Origin: Perognathus longimembris pacificus
Taxonomy: Eukaryota; Chordata; Mammalia; Rodentia; Heteromyidae
Direction of reading: 5' to 3'
Assembly: GCF_023159225.1 (NCBI RefSeq)
Contig: NC_063168.1
Location: 57,639,398 to 57,703,397, forward strand
Length of the DNA stretch: 64,000 bases
This document shows positions 36,961 through 48,498 of the stretch, in pieces. Position 1 is the stretch's first letter. Each line of letters begins with the position of its first letter. A program made the translations under genes and the position numbers. A model generated the notes under the pieces. That model did no database searches and was not told the DNA's origin. It worked only from the letters and a program-made list of their open reading frames with translations.

Positions 36961-38600
36961 AAGATGAACTTGGCTAATGAAGTGGAAACAATATAAAAAG
37001 AATCGCGGGAGCTCATGGAAAAGCAGGGTTAAGCTTCTAGAGGTGATCCTGGCACCACACTGAAGAGCTTCTGTGATTAGCAGAGTGAAATCCTGGGCTC
37101 TAGCTGTAAGGGCGGCTGGGCAGGAAGTAGCTAACTTTCTCCCCCTTGATTGGAGGCTGCGTTACCTCTCAGCAAGGGGAGAATTTCAGGGATAGAAAGT
37201 GGTTCAGATGTAAGAAAATTCACATGCCCTCCAGAGTTGTAAACATGGACTTGTCCAGAGGGGTTAGCTAGTGGTTGTTCTCTTCATATTTCCTCTCATA
37301 GGGTTATTTATGTACAAGGAGACACTCATTTAAAAGGAGTCAAGTATTTTCATCACACGTACCATGCCATTAAGTAGTGGGGACTTAAGAGTATAAAAAG
37401 CCCGTTTTTAACTTCTGAGGTGATAGCTCAGTTCTCACAACCTGAACAACAGTGTGAGCTGGCTTACGATGACCTCTGTGCTACCGGCTTTGTATGCAAT
37501 GTCTTCTTGTCTACAACCCAGTGAAGATGAGTCCCCAGTGCCACTTTTGGTCCAGATGGTGAATGGCTGCCTGTCTCCAAGTCACAGTCAATAAGTAGCA
37601 AATGCGAGGTAGAAGCCTGAGGTCCATCTTGTAACAACTGTCATTCCAAACTGGGGAAATGAGGACCCAGTAGCTTGAGAAACCTAAAACTGATAGTGGG
37701 GCTGGCACTGGATGCCAGTCTCTGACTTGGTCCCCTATGAAGTCCTCCACTGACCCCTCACTTAGTGTGGTCCTATCACCTGCCTTGACCAATGCTTGCT
37801 GGCTCTTCTTGCTTTTGTTGTTTTATATGCCATTTATTTGATCCTAGGGTTCTTTAACTTGTCTCTTTTAGCTCCTTTTTGAGCCACACTGATCACTTCA
37901 GCTGATTCTGAATAGAATGGTGTCATGAAGGCCAGAACACTCAGAGACACTCCCCCCCCCCCAATCGTGGGCAGGCTAGAGAGAATCAGGGCCTCAGCCA
38001 GCTGACCTCAAAATTCTGACTCTCCATGATATGCCCATCATTGGGGGGTGTGTGTGGTGCTCTGCATTTTAACTCCGTTCTGAGAGGCTTTTGGGTCTTA
38101 TATCCGCAGACCAGTGCACTGAATGCTGGCTAGTTTTTTCCCTGAAGGACAAAGAGAGTTTTCCAGTGGTAATTAGAGGAAGGACTGCTCAATGAGCACT
38201 GTTAATGTCATTCTAGTGGGACTGTCAAGAGGGTCATGGGGGATGACTTCCAGCTGAAAATGTTTAGCAGGAAAGACAGTATTCTGAGAGAGGTTTTGAG
38301 TGGCTATGAGATGGGAGATGGGAAAAGAGATGGAGTGGAAGACAGACACATACACGCACACAGAACATGAGTAACCATGAGGAGAGAGAGAATAACTATG
38401 AGTCAGTGAGTAGAATTGGTCTTTTATTCTTGTTCTCTCCTAGCTTGCTCCACTGGCCCATGATCTGCTAGACTAATCTAGCTTTAGAGTTTATATCGGT
38501 CCTAATGTGCACATAGTTCACATCTAAGTTTAAACATTATTATTATTGTATTAGTATCAATGTCCATTTCCATCAGTTCTTATAGAAGAGATCCCATGCC
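36960..38600. other. Intergenic, nothing recognised
   Basis: Unique-looking sequence with a C-run at 37,952-37,961 and no coding or repeat signal I can name. Confidence 0.45.
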
Positions 38601-38606
38601 TGTCTC

Positions 38607-38608
<2 letters not shown>

Positions 38609-38652
<44 letters not shown>
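38609..38652 (+). repeat. (CA)n microsatellite
   Basis: About 21 units, followed by further CACACA-rich sequence to 38,720. Confidence 0.93.
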
Positions 38653-38655
<3 letters not shown>

Positions 38656-39424
38656 CTCACCCCCACAGTATGTCCCTCACACACACTGTGTCTCTTACAC
38701 ATACACACACAACACACACCAGTAAAAAGTTCAGAGCCATTTGTTACACCCTGGAGACTGCTTTGTCTTTGAGAGCCCAGAAAGAAAAACCCATCAACCG
38801 TCAAGGATTTTAATTATTTATTTTTAATTACACAAGCAACGCATGAAAATGCTCTGGTAGTAAAAAAAACTCGCACAATACATACCAAATGAAAGTGTCC
38901 CCAGGTGAGGAATTTTAAATAGCTCTGGTCCTCACTCATCAACCCCCAGCTCTGCCATGAACCTGTTCTGGGGAAAGGAGTGAAAATGTGAGAGGTTATG
39001 GAATCACAGAGCACTCAGATAATGGGGGGAATTGGGTTTGCTTGGGAGCCTTTACAAGAGCATATTCTTTCTGTTTGAAAGTTGTTGACTATGTCAGAAA
39101 TGTGCTCAAAGAACTTGCTGTGTTCTCCTAAAAGCGTGAGGGAGAGGAGCATGGCTCAGCCCCTTTCTGGAGCCTTACGCCTCTCTCTACACCATGCCAC
39201 CTTCAGTCATGAAGGCAGGTATTCGCCATTCTGATGGTATCTGGCCATTGCAAGTGGGAGGATTTTTGTCAAACTCATCTCTCCCTCAACAACCTTCTAA
39301 TAGTGAGTATTTCCCCTGATGACTCAATGAGCCCCTGTATATATTTGCTTTAGAGCCAAATGGAGATGGATAAAGAGTTTTAGAAAAGGAGTCAGAAATG
39401 CATTGCATGAAAGATCGAGATGGA

Positions 39425-39560
39425 AAGGATTGTCGAGACCATCGATTTAGTTTTCCACTTTACAGATGAAGACATCACACTCCAGAGAAGTTTAGTCTCA
39501 TGCCACAAATCACACAGGCAGAAAAGGGAAAACACCCAGCCCAGTTACATTTTCCATTAT
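39425..39560 (-). mobile_element. MIR SINE, antisense, fragment
   Basis: CTTTACAGATGAAGACATCA and GCCACAAATCACACAGGCAG resemble the reverse MIR core. Confidence 0.5.
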
Positions 39561-40012
39561 ACCACAGCTGGGATCTAAGTTGCCACTGTGAGATGCATAA
39601 AGGACCTAGGCAGGAGGCTAGTTAACTTATCACTTCTGTCTATATGAAGGCAGCACTGCTAAGAGAATCAGATGAAATAATGGATGTCAGATATCATGCA
39701 AATTTCCAGGAAATTTTCAAGTGTAAAAAAATGTTAAAATTGGAAAATCAAGTATTCCTAGTTATCTGTAGCAATGCTTCTTGAAGCATGATCATCACCC
39801 AACTGAATCAAACAAAATTCTGAGGAATCTCGCCCAAGGGACTTTTTTTCCACCTTGATAACTCATCAGAATAGGAGCCCCTTTCCTCAGCAGTGTTGGT
39901 AACATCTTACTTCCCTCTGTCTTGTTTTACCTGTGTGGGTTGTTTGTCTGATCAAATTTCAGAGACAGTGGGCATTTTCCCCACTGACTTCACTTATAGG
40001 CATTGAATTGAC

Positions 40013-40165
40013 CAGTGGTTCTCAAACCTGAGTACCTGGATACAGTACTCATAACATTTCAGCAGGCAGAGGTGAGATGGAGGCCTTTGACTTCCAACAA
40101 CAGAGTTAATTCCTATGTGCATCTAGGTCTGAGATTTAGTGTTTTGGACCATGCTGACAACAGAG
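40013..40165. mobile_element. Possible MER5A-like end
   Basis: CAGTGGTTCTCAAACCTGAG is a good MER5A terminal match; the interior is unclear. Confidence 0.4.
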
Positions 40166-40360
40166 ATGAGGTCTGATTCCCAATGTAAGATCTACTCAAC
40201 TTTGCATACAGAAAAAAAAGGAAGAGCTTTATTTTGAAGTGATATTCTGAATACCTTGCCTTGCGTGTCATTTCAAAATAGGGGGCCTGGTAAAAAATGA
40301 ACACGTCCATAGGAGACTGAATGTATCAGAAGCATTTACTAATGAGTCAGAGCAATCATA

Positions 40361-40386
40361 CATATATATATATATATATATATATC
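40361..40386 (+). repeat. (TA)n microsatellite
   Basis: About 13 AT/TA units. Confidence 0.9.
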
Positions 40387-40834
40387 TCCATTCATTTTTA
40401 CCTATAAAATACTTTATTTCTTGTGAGAAACTGGCACATTCTCTTGTAGAGGTGGCTGCGTTTTTGATAGGCACATTAAAAACAAGACTTTTACTCCTTT
40501 CTGATTATAAATGTATCAACAAGCTCAGGAATTTGGGATGAAAAGGTAAAAATGTTTTGTCAGCATCAGTGAATTGTGATCAAAATGAGTGATGTTTTTA
40601 ATGAGAAATACTTGATGCACACTTACCAGACAAGCATGAAAGGAGAAACAGAAACGGGACCTCAGGAAACATAGAAATCCCCTCCCCTCAACCATCTTTA
40701 TTATTAACCCTTTCTGGGGCCTTGTGTGTGCCATAAAAGAAGACCAGAACAAGCTTTCAGGCAGAGCCGGGTTGCTGCAGTAGAAATCAGCAGGACGTCT
40801 CCCTGGCATGCCATAAAGCAGCTCCCCCTGTTCT

Positions 40835-41010
40835 TATGTAATACGTCTTTGCAGCTTAAACCTTTAATTAACCAGAGATGTCATCAAGAAAAGTTTGCCA
40901 GGGAAGAGGATGCCTGGTTTAATTAAAAAGATCTTTAATAGTTATTAAGGAAATCAATTTGGAATTCAGGCCTGAGAGCGGTGATGGGAGAAGAAATCGC
41001 TCAGAGGAAG
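40835..41010. promoter_or_regulatory. Candidate conserved enhancer block (upstream)
   Basis: Repeat-free, with many homeodomain-type cores: TTAATTAACC, TTTAATTAAAAAG, TTATTAAGG and CAATTTGG. The texture resembles conserved developmental enhancers. Conservation is inferred from motif density only. Confidence 0.35.
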
Positions 41011-41149
41011 TTTCCCATCTCTGTAGCTAAATGGATTTTAACCCTGTGATCTGTACTGCCTTCGTTGTCCCCGGGGGCAGTGGTCCAAGGTATGGAGATG
41101 GATGCTTGTCACTCATCCCTTTTTGAAATTCTTTTTTTCAATCCCAGAT

Positions 41150-41720
41150 CCAAGAGGCAGTTCTGTCTTATGCAATAAAAGCCTAACCTTTCTGGAATGC
41201 AGTTATCCGGCCAATCAAAAGAAATAGGAAACCTTTATAAATTGAAAATCTCCTACCTCATAAGTATAAGCGATTTCTTTTACCCAAAGAGATGCATTAT
41301 TTCTCCCTGAGGATTTGGGCTGGGACTGTACATCAAGCTTCTTTCTATTACTGCTCAGACCAGTCCTTTTTTTCTTTTTCTTTTTTCTTCTTTTTTTGAT
41401 CAAGCCAGAAAAAGGGATTTGGCTCTCCAGAGCACAACAGAAATATTATTTTCACTTGTCTCATGAAAATGATGACACAAAAGGTGAGATAGCCAGAGGA
41501 TGAGCAAAATAAATTGTCTGCATGGAGAACACTGAAGAAGAGAAAAAGTCTTTTTATTTTTATTTATTTTTAAAACAGCAGTTTGCCAACAGGGGGATGA
41601 CATTAATATCATTCTCTGATGCAGCCCAGTTGAGTTCAAATGCTAAAAGCACTTTTCAAATAATCTATGTTTAATTAATATTTGTGCTGCACTTAGGGAG
41701 GGAGATGGAAGGCAGGTGCA
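41150..41720. promoter_or_regulatory. Candidate conserved enhancer block (upstream, second)
   Basis: Repeat-poor stretch with GCAATAAAAGCC, GTTATCCGGCCAATC (CCAAT-type) and TTTAATTAATATTTG. It continues the 40.8 kb block with a low-complexity T-rich gap at 41,367-41,398. Confidence 0.3.
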
Positions 41721-42143
41721 GAAGATGGCTCTAGCAATGCCTTTGCTGCTCTAATGTAGCCATTTCTCAGGTGGACTGAAGGGCTCAACTAAGGAGTCGT
41801 GAAAAAAACACACAAGATTGAAGAACTAGGCCTTTTGACACTTGAGTCTTTTTGTTCTGATTACCAGCTTATACTTTCTAGGATAACTGGGGAGAGGCAT
41901 TCTATTTGTTTGTATTTCTCATAGTAAATTGCTCAGTGTCTGAGCTCACAATGTCTTTGTCGATTGTTTGGCCAATTAACTAGAAACTTCTGGGTTTAGT
42001 AGTTCCTCAAACTCCTATCTTGAGAAGTATCTCAGCTACCTATGAAGCCTGGGAAGAAGTCACTTTGGAAAGTGGTATGCATGTGGTAGGTGTGCATGGT
42101 AGGCATAGCATAAACATGGTATAACCCAAGTTTTACCATGAGC

Positions 42144-42171
42144 ATGTGCATGCGTGTGTGTGTGTGTGTGC

Positions 42172-42210
<39 letters not shown>
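42144..42210 (+). repeat. (GT)n with GTGC interruptions
   Basis: ATGTGCATGCGTGTG then GT units with CGTGCG inserts; alternating purine-pyrimidine for almost 70 bases. Confidence 0.93.
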
Positions 42211-42213
<3 letters not shown>

Positions 42214-42214
42214 G

Positions 42215-42574
42215 TTCTTGGTCTTGAATTCAAGAAAGCCTGGAAATTGTCCTTTAGTGTTTTTGTTCAAGGCAGTGCTCTACCCATTGTCCTTTAGTAT
42301 TTTCATTCAAGGTTAGTGCTTTACCACTTGACCCCATAGCTCTGCTGGTGGCAGCAGCACAGCTACTGCTTTGGCGGCCTCCTCCTCCTCCTCCTCCTCC
42401 TCTCCCTCCTCCTCCTCTCCCTCCTCCTCCTCTCCCTTCTCCTCCTTCTGGATTAACTGGAGATAAGCATCTCACAGACTTTCTTGCCTGGGCTAGCTTT
42501 GAACCTGGGTCTTCAGCTATCAGCCTTCTGAGTAGCTAGAATTACAGGTATGAACCACTGGTACCTGGCTTGAT
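42215..42574 (-). mobile_element. B1/ID dimer SINE, antisense, with expanded inserts
   Basis: The reverse ID half (GTTCAAGGCAGTGCTCTACC) appears partly duplicated (CCATTGTCCTTTAGT occurs twice). It is separated by a (CCT)n tract from the reverse B1 half (GAGTAGCTAGAATTACAGG). Microsatellites have grown inside and beside the element. Confidence 0.68.
42377..42448 (+). repeat. (CCT)n trinucleotide tract
   Basis: CCT units broken by CTCTCC; in frames it gives poly-Pro or poly-Gly/Arg artefacts. Confidence 0.9.
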
Positions 42575-44880
42575 CATGTTATCTTGCTGTAGGCAGGCCA
42601 TACAGTTTCTGAAAATACAAAATGAGGAGCATTGAACTAGGAAAATGGACCAAACTTTGTTTGCCTTAGGTGCGCATATCTGTCCTCAAGATAGGAGATG
42701 CTTTATTAGACCACTGTTGGTTGCATACTATTTGCAACCTGGTTAGAACCAGATTGAAGACCTGTTTAGTTTAGCCCACCTAATTTTTGTTTGGCAGAGG
42801 GAATGATGATTGAATTAGTTAACAATCCGGGAGTTTTCACATGATCATCTGCATTCCTACTTCTGTGGAGAATTTGGAAAGTTCTGGCAGCACTCCACCT
42901 CTGTTGGCCATGATCATTGAAGCTGGTTCCTTGCTAGTGCTCCTCAGACTACTTCCTACCTGCTGCTCCCTACTGTGGCCTCGACATGATGCCTGAAGAT
43001 CACGTATGTTGTTGATGAGCCTACACTTTCTGCATCTCATTCATGCATGCTAGTTTTTGGCCCTTTTACGCATGTGGGCCCAAAGAGGTGGTTGGAAGGA
43101 TGATTAGCGATGGAGGTCAGGAACTTCTTGCCCTCTGAAGGAACCTACTTTTGTGGGATATTTGAGTTGCTATATGGATAGAACATTTTTCTGGTGACTG
43201 GATAGGATCAGAACATCACTGACTGAGGGATGGGGCACAGTTACTCCCTTTCATAAAGCTAGCTTAATTTGTTCATATTGCTTCTTTGGATAAATGTCTT
43301 GCATATATGGTTTACTCAGAACAGTAAATAACAGTACTGTTTGAACATTTAGGGTATTTCAAACCTCAGCGCACACATAATAAACGGTAAAGACTCATAT
43401 TTTTATTCATCTGAGAGAAGCAATCTTCCTTCTAAAAATTTAATCCTCCTGTTAGTGGCCATCTAATATACTGTTGAAAATAGGAAGTTCTTGGAAGTGA
43501 AGGGGATATTTTTATTAATTATGATAGAAACATCAGCAGTAACCAGGATTGTCTAAAGAAAGCTAAGGCAAGGAATTACCTTGCTCAGTCTGCAATATTC
43601 ACTAGTGAGTGAATATAAAATGTGTCATTGGCTTCTAGAAGTTGTCTTGGTTTGTGGTTGTCCACTGTTGGGGCATGCTTGGTGTCTATGTTAAGTTTCT
43701 GGGAAGATTGGAGATTCTGTTTCCTTGTAGGCCTGCTTTGATCTTTTGCTCATACGGTCATGACGGAGCTACAAGGAAGGACTGTCTTTAGCTGTTAGAG
43801 GGGCTGCAGGGGGATGTTGGGCTTAGATGTCTGACATGTGGGACCTTGGGTGCAATATCTGTCATCAGGTATCTCCATTTTTCTGTTTGTGTTCTCCTCT
43901 TTCAGTGCCCCACCCCCTCCAGATACTTCAGGTTAAAGAATTTTCTTTGACTTTTTGCTAAGCTAATTGGGTCACTATAATTAGAACTTTGCATTTTTTA
44001 TGGGAAGTTGGGGGGGGGGTAGGAGGGAGGGAGGGACCCAAGTCTCAGATCACCATCCGTGAAGATGAAACCAATTTCAACAACCAGCAAAGGCCTATCA
44101 TCCTTGCAGTAGTAAGTTTTTACACTTGACATTTGGATGAGAAACAAAGTTTGGGAGCATTTCAAAATAATGTAAAAGCAGGCTTTTGAAATGCAAAGAT
44201 GAAAATCCCTTTCAAGGAAGCAAATTATACCATGGTACACAAGAAAAAAAAGGTGGTGAGAAGCACTGAGGATAGGAGGAGGGTGGAAGGAGCTGTTTAA
44301 TGGATAAAGATACAGAAAGGTGACTTTCACATCCTTTATGCCTTAGATAAAGCCACCTCTCTACTCAACAAAGATGAGAGGAAAAGTGGCCTGGCTTTAT
44401 TCTTTTGACAAAGGTGCACCCATATGGCAGACAGAGGAGCTATGGGTTTGGTAATCGCAGATCCTGATTTGCTACTTAGCCTCAATGATTCTATCGCTCA
44501 CTGTGTAAAGAAGTCCTTGCAGGAGATCTGGGACATGTGGCTTTGACAGGATCTACAGTGGCAAGAAAAGAGAGAGGATCATGGGGGACAGGGGAGCTCA
44601 TATATTATTTATAGTCAAAGAACCTGAACAGAGCCCACTGCAGGGGATGCCCAAAGACAGACAGCTTTGAATTATCACTGCTGCTCTTTTTTTTTTTGGC
44701 TGTTGGGAAACCCTGCCGGGGCTGGGCCAGTGTTGTGTGCATCTCATCTCACTGTGCTGCCATCTGCCTGGCCACCTTTCCAGGTGGCCCAACACCTCCA
44801 CAGAAAACTGCCTGGGCTCTGGAGGCTGGCGCCAAGGGCATCTCACAGGTGGTGACAGGTCTGATGGTGGGCAGATGGTA
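42575..44880. other. Intergenic, nothing recognised
   Basis: Unique-looking sequence; a G-run at about 44,009-44,018 and short frames without known motifs. Confidence 0.45.
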
Positions 44881-44960
44881 GGATACACATGTAGCCGTGC
44901 ACATATGTGTGAACACACACATGCACATATGCGTGTGCACACACACAGACATGGCAGAGA
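44880..44960 (+). repeat. Alternating CA/TG-rich, partly palindromic tract
   Basis: GCACATATGTGTG and GCACATATGCGTGTGCAC are near-palindromes within a CACACA-rich stretch. Confidence 0.7.
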
Positions 44961-45454
44961 GGAGGGACTTGGGGAATCTGATGGAAAAGGAACAAAGGCT
45001 GCAGCCTCTGCAGTGAGCTGAGTGAGAGTGACAGGGGGACAGCTAAAGGAAATGCAAAGCGAAGTGTGAAAACCCACAGCACAGGCGGCCGCCAGAGAGC
45101 ATATGCATGGGACTTCACAGCTTCCTCCTCTTCCCAGCTTACATTTGCTCCATATGCTGCTTTACACAGCTTTCCGGGGCCATAATGGGTTTTATTCCAT
45201 AGTTTTTATACTAACAGGAATGACTCACATCTGCTCCAGTACCCAATTTGCTCTCTAATATCCTCGGCTGTGAGGAGAGAACAGCTTACACACAATTTGC
45301 CAATGACAGGGGTGGTGTAGAGTCCTCATCCAGGGACAAGGAAGGGGAGTCCCCTCCCCAACATGTAAGATGTGGGAGGGTCTCCCTGAGAATATGATGT
45401 TGCCTCTGGGAAAACAGATCCAGAGAAATAAGGAACTTGCTCAAGAAAATCAAG

Positions 45455-45457
<3 letters not shown>

Positions 45458-45532
<75 letters not shown>
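45458..45532 (+). repeat. (GA)n microsatellite, about 37 units
   Basis: The longest perfect dinucleotide run in the window, purine-only on the plus strand. Confidence 0.95.
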
Positions 45533-45535
<3 letters not shown>

Positions 45536-46960
45536 ATTTTCAGGTTCCAGGAGGGTTCTAATTCAGGACACCTATATTTTTCTCATTCCTGCCATGTTAA
45601 AAATCTTTTACTAGGTGCTTTTCCTTCCCCTATTGGCTGCGATGAGGAAAAAAAGTAACTTGGATTAACGGTCACAGATAGCTAATCGCCCACCGGGATC
45701 TACAGTGTGCTATGTTGTTTAAGCTGGTTATTGATGATTTTGAAATACCTTCTGAGCGTGGTGACCTCTGTATTCCAGGAGAGGCCCAGAGGGCTGGGCC
45801 CTGCACAGAGACTCACCTGGCTTCCAGATGGCTAAAAACTCACCTGAAATCTATTTCAATCCTAGTGACACTTACTGCTTTGACAACCCAGACTAATATG
45901 CCCTTTGGCTGGATCAGGTAATGACACTTAACAAAATTGGATTCCCTTAACGGCTTTCATAGACCCAGGGAACTCTTCCCCACCTGAATGGAGGACCAAA
46001 TCATGATTCAAGCAAGCACCTTGGAAGGAAATGTATGCTCTCCCAGGCACTGTGGGCTTCACATGGAGCTGCTTTACCCCCCCGGGCCTCAGTTTCCCCA
46101 TATGGTAAATCGAATGAGGAACCTCGGCAGCAGCAGGCAGTGTGGGGCTGCACCATCTCAAAAGCTTGGCGGTGGTGTTGTGTAACTGTCTGCCATCTGT
46201 TACTCAGAAGCAGCATCACAAAGCGCTGAGCAACGGACTCCGGTGCTGCAGCTCCTGCCTGGAGCTGACAGCAGCTCTGTGGCCTGCCTAGGGTCCCCTG
46301 CAGAGCCTGCTGCAGAACACTTGGTAGGCCCAGGCCTGCAGTTACAGGAGGAGTCTCTGGGAAGAGATCCAGGGAACTCAGCAGGCTGCAGCCGTGGACA
46401 CTCTTGCGGCTACCCACCTCACCCCTTGACAGTTATCTCCCTGGGCCTTTGTGTGGCCGTTGTGGTAGCTGGGTAGCCTACCCAACCTTACAGTGGGTAG
46501 TGTTCTAATAAAGGCAAGAGTACCACCTTTCCCAGGGTTCTGTGTGGTGGTCTACAAGCCATTCTGAATCCCCAACTGGGTTGGCAAGCTTTTCCTGGCT
46601 GCTTGATTTCCATAGATGTTCTTGACCAAAATCTTCCCAGCTACTGTCTGTTCAAGGACTCCTCAGGGCTATGCGACAGGATTGCCCTGTGGCTAAAAAA
46701 CAAAAACAAGGCAGCAAGTACTGGTGGGCTTTGTTTGGTTTCTCTGTTTCTGAGTACATGTGGTAGGGGCTCCATCTTACTGGAGGAGGAATTCTGAAGC
46801 TCTGACTTACACCTTTCTACCTGCAGGCAGGTGTGGGCTCTTCCTTTATACTGAGCTCTGTAAACAAAGAGGGTGGTGTCGGTGGCTGGAGTAGTCCATG
46901 CATCATTCTCAGGTCCTCCAATGAAAAATTACAGGGCTGTTACTGCTCCTGTTCCCCCAG
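45533..46960. other. Repeat-poor, GC-elevated upstream stretch
   Basis: Apart from a short MIR core at 46.08 kb this looks unique. An antisense open frame of 138 codons (46,001-46,417) overlaps the MIR core and has no known motif. Regulatory use is possible but unshown. Confidence 0.35.
46078..46130 (+). mobile_element. Short MIR-like fragment
   Basis: GGGCCTCAGTTTCCCCATAT is the MIR core segment. It explains part of the antisense reading frame seen here. Confidence 0.45.
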
Positions 46961-46971
46961 GAAGAGCAAGG

Positions 46972-47180
46972 GTTTTTTTTTGTTTGTTTTTTTTTTTTTT
47001 GCCAGTCCTGGGCCTTGGACTCAGGGCCTGAGCACTGTCCCTGGCTTCTTCCTGCTCAAGGCTAGCACTCTGCCACTTGAGCTTCTGGCCGTTTTCTGTA
47101 TATGTGGTGCTGGGGAATCGAACCTAGGGCCTCGTGTATCCGAGGCAGGCACTCTTGCCACTAGGCTATATGCCCAGCCC
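46972..47180 (-). mobile_element. ID-dimer SINE (IDL-Geo type), antisense, young
   Basis: A nearly intact reverse-complement element with a 15-base duplication AAGAGCAAGGTTTTT at 46,962-46,976 and 47,181-47,195. The GAGCCACAGCGCCACTTC segment is partly deleted. It lies about 1.1 kb upstream of the CpG island. Confidence 0.92.
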
Positions 47181-47254
47181 AAGAGCAAGGTTTTTGTTTC
47201 TTCTGAGTTTGTAACTAAGACTGGGACCTTGTAACATTTCAGTGTTCACAGCTG

Positions 47255-47330
47255 TTATGGTCCTATCCATGTTACAGATGAGGACCTTCAAGGGCTTACC
47301 TATGATTTGCACTTTGAGTTTGGCTGAACT
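47255..47330 (-). mobile_element. MIR SINE, antisense, fragment
   Basis: CATGTTACAGATGAGGACCT is the conserved segment; the remainder is poorly preserved. Confidence 0.42.
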
Positions 47331-47371
47331 GGTTAGTTACCTAGTGATAAGGTCTCTCTCTCTCTCTCTCT

Positions 47372-47575
47372 CTTTTTTTTTTGTTGCCAGTCCTGGGCCT
47401 TGAACTCAAGGCCTGAGCACTGTCTCTGGCTTCTTTTTGGTCATGGCTAGCACTCTGCCACTTGAGCCACAGCGCCACTTCTGGCCATTTTCTATATATG
47501 TGGTGCTGAGAAATCGAACCCAGGGTTTCATGTATATAAGGTAAGCACTCTTGCCACTAGGCCATATTCTCACCT
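47372..47575 (-). mobile_element. ID-dimer SINE, antisense, with CT-rich tail
   Basis: A (CT)n tract runs into a T-run and the reverse-complement dimer. The end is mutated (TCTCACCTA in place of CCCCAGCCC). It sits about 500 bases upstream of the CpG island edge. Confidence 0.88.
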
Positions 47576-48277
47576 ATAGGGTGTCTTTATTCAGGTCTAC
47601 TGAGGCCTATCTGGGGATGGCATTTCACAATTTTCTATCTCTAGCTCCAAGGGCTTAAAATCTGCAAGTAGGAAGAGGACACACTTCCCAAAGTAGTTGG
47701 GAAAGGGGCATCTGAAAGATAATCTACCGGACATGCCTCCCCCCTGCCAAGTAACCCTAGTTGTTCAATTCAACTTTGAATCCCCTTTCTGGTAGGCACA
47801 AATCCCTGATGCTTATAAGCACAAGAAAAACCCTTCAGGGAGATAATTGTGCCTTAATTTTTAAAAGGACATCTTTAAAGTTAAATTTAGACTAGCTCAG
47901 CGTTCCATTAAGCAGAAAAAAAAAAGTTGTTAGGCACCTGCACCACAGCCTAGAAATACCCCTGGGGAGTAGGCTGAACTTGACCTTGGACCGGAGTGGC
48001 CAGACAAGTAAACCTAGCTGTTCTGCTAGCCCTGCCAGGCCAGCAAAGGCTCCAGGAGGGCTGACCCCGGTGTGAGCGCCACGTGCAGCCCCCTGCAAGG
48101 AGCGGGAACTCCTCCCAGACAGTGCCCCGCCTGGCTGAAGCAGAGCCTTCGGCCCCAGCTCGCAACTGGAGTGGTGGGCTTCCTGGCGTGCGGTTCCCGC
48201 CCAGCTCCAACCCAGAGCGGCCCGGGAGCTGCGCCCCAGGCTGGGGGCGAGCGGCCCCGTTACGGCACAGGGCGCCT

Positions 48278-48292
48278 GGGTGGGTGGGCGGG
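48278..48292 (+). promoter_or_regulatory. G-quadruplex motif with embedded GC box
   Basis: Four GGG runs are separated by single bases (GGGTGGGTGGGCGGG). One-base loops are the arrangement known to form the most stable parallel quadruplexes. The last two runs also make a GGGCGGG Sp/KLF-type box. It lies about 515 bases upstream of the ATG on the coding strand, so it is promoter or far 5' leader. Confidence 0.8.
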
Positions 48293-48473
48293 CGTTGGTA
48301 GCGCCCGGTGGCCGATCGCTCCTGCCCGGTTTCCCTGGAGTCAGTCTGTCTGTCGGTCCCGCCCTCCCCCGTGCTCCCTCCCCTTCGTGCTCCTCTGGGG
48401 GTGCCAGGCTCTGCCTCCGATCGCGATCGCGCCCTCTCCTCGGCTCACCGCTCCAGTCAGGTTGCCTCTCGGT

Positions 48474-48498
48474 GGCGGCGGCGGCGGCGGCGGCGGCG
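48474..48498 (+). repeat. CGG/GGC trinucleotide repeat in presumed 5' leader
   Basis: About eight uninterrupted GGC units lie roughly 310 bases upstream of the GALNT14 ATG. The track is probably transcribed if the start site lies upstream of it, but this is not shown by sequence alone. Confidence 0.85.

Larger units (their letters stand above)
1..48069. other. Intergenic flank upstream of GALNT14
   Basis: No exon is supportable here. The reading frames present are short, mostly lack an ATG start, and fall in SINEs, microsatellites or unremarkable sequence. In mammals as I recall, EHD3 lies upstream of GALNT14 head-to-head; none of its coding sequence is recognisable, so it is probably outside the window. 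Confidence 0.7.

Noticed and set aside
44598..45077. 159-codon open frame on the minus strand
   Set aside because: Composition follows CA/TG simple sequence (Cys/Val/His runs); no family recognised.
46001..46417. 138-codon open frame on the minus strand
   Set aside because: Overlaps a MIR core and shows no domain; likely chance.
1..48069. Search for EHD3 exons in the upstream flank
   Set aside because: No EHD-type ATPase motif (P-loop or EH domain) was seen in any frame; the gene is probably further upstream.
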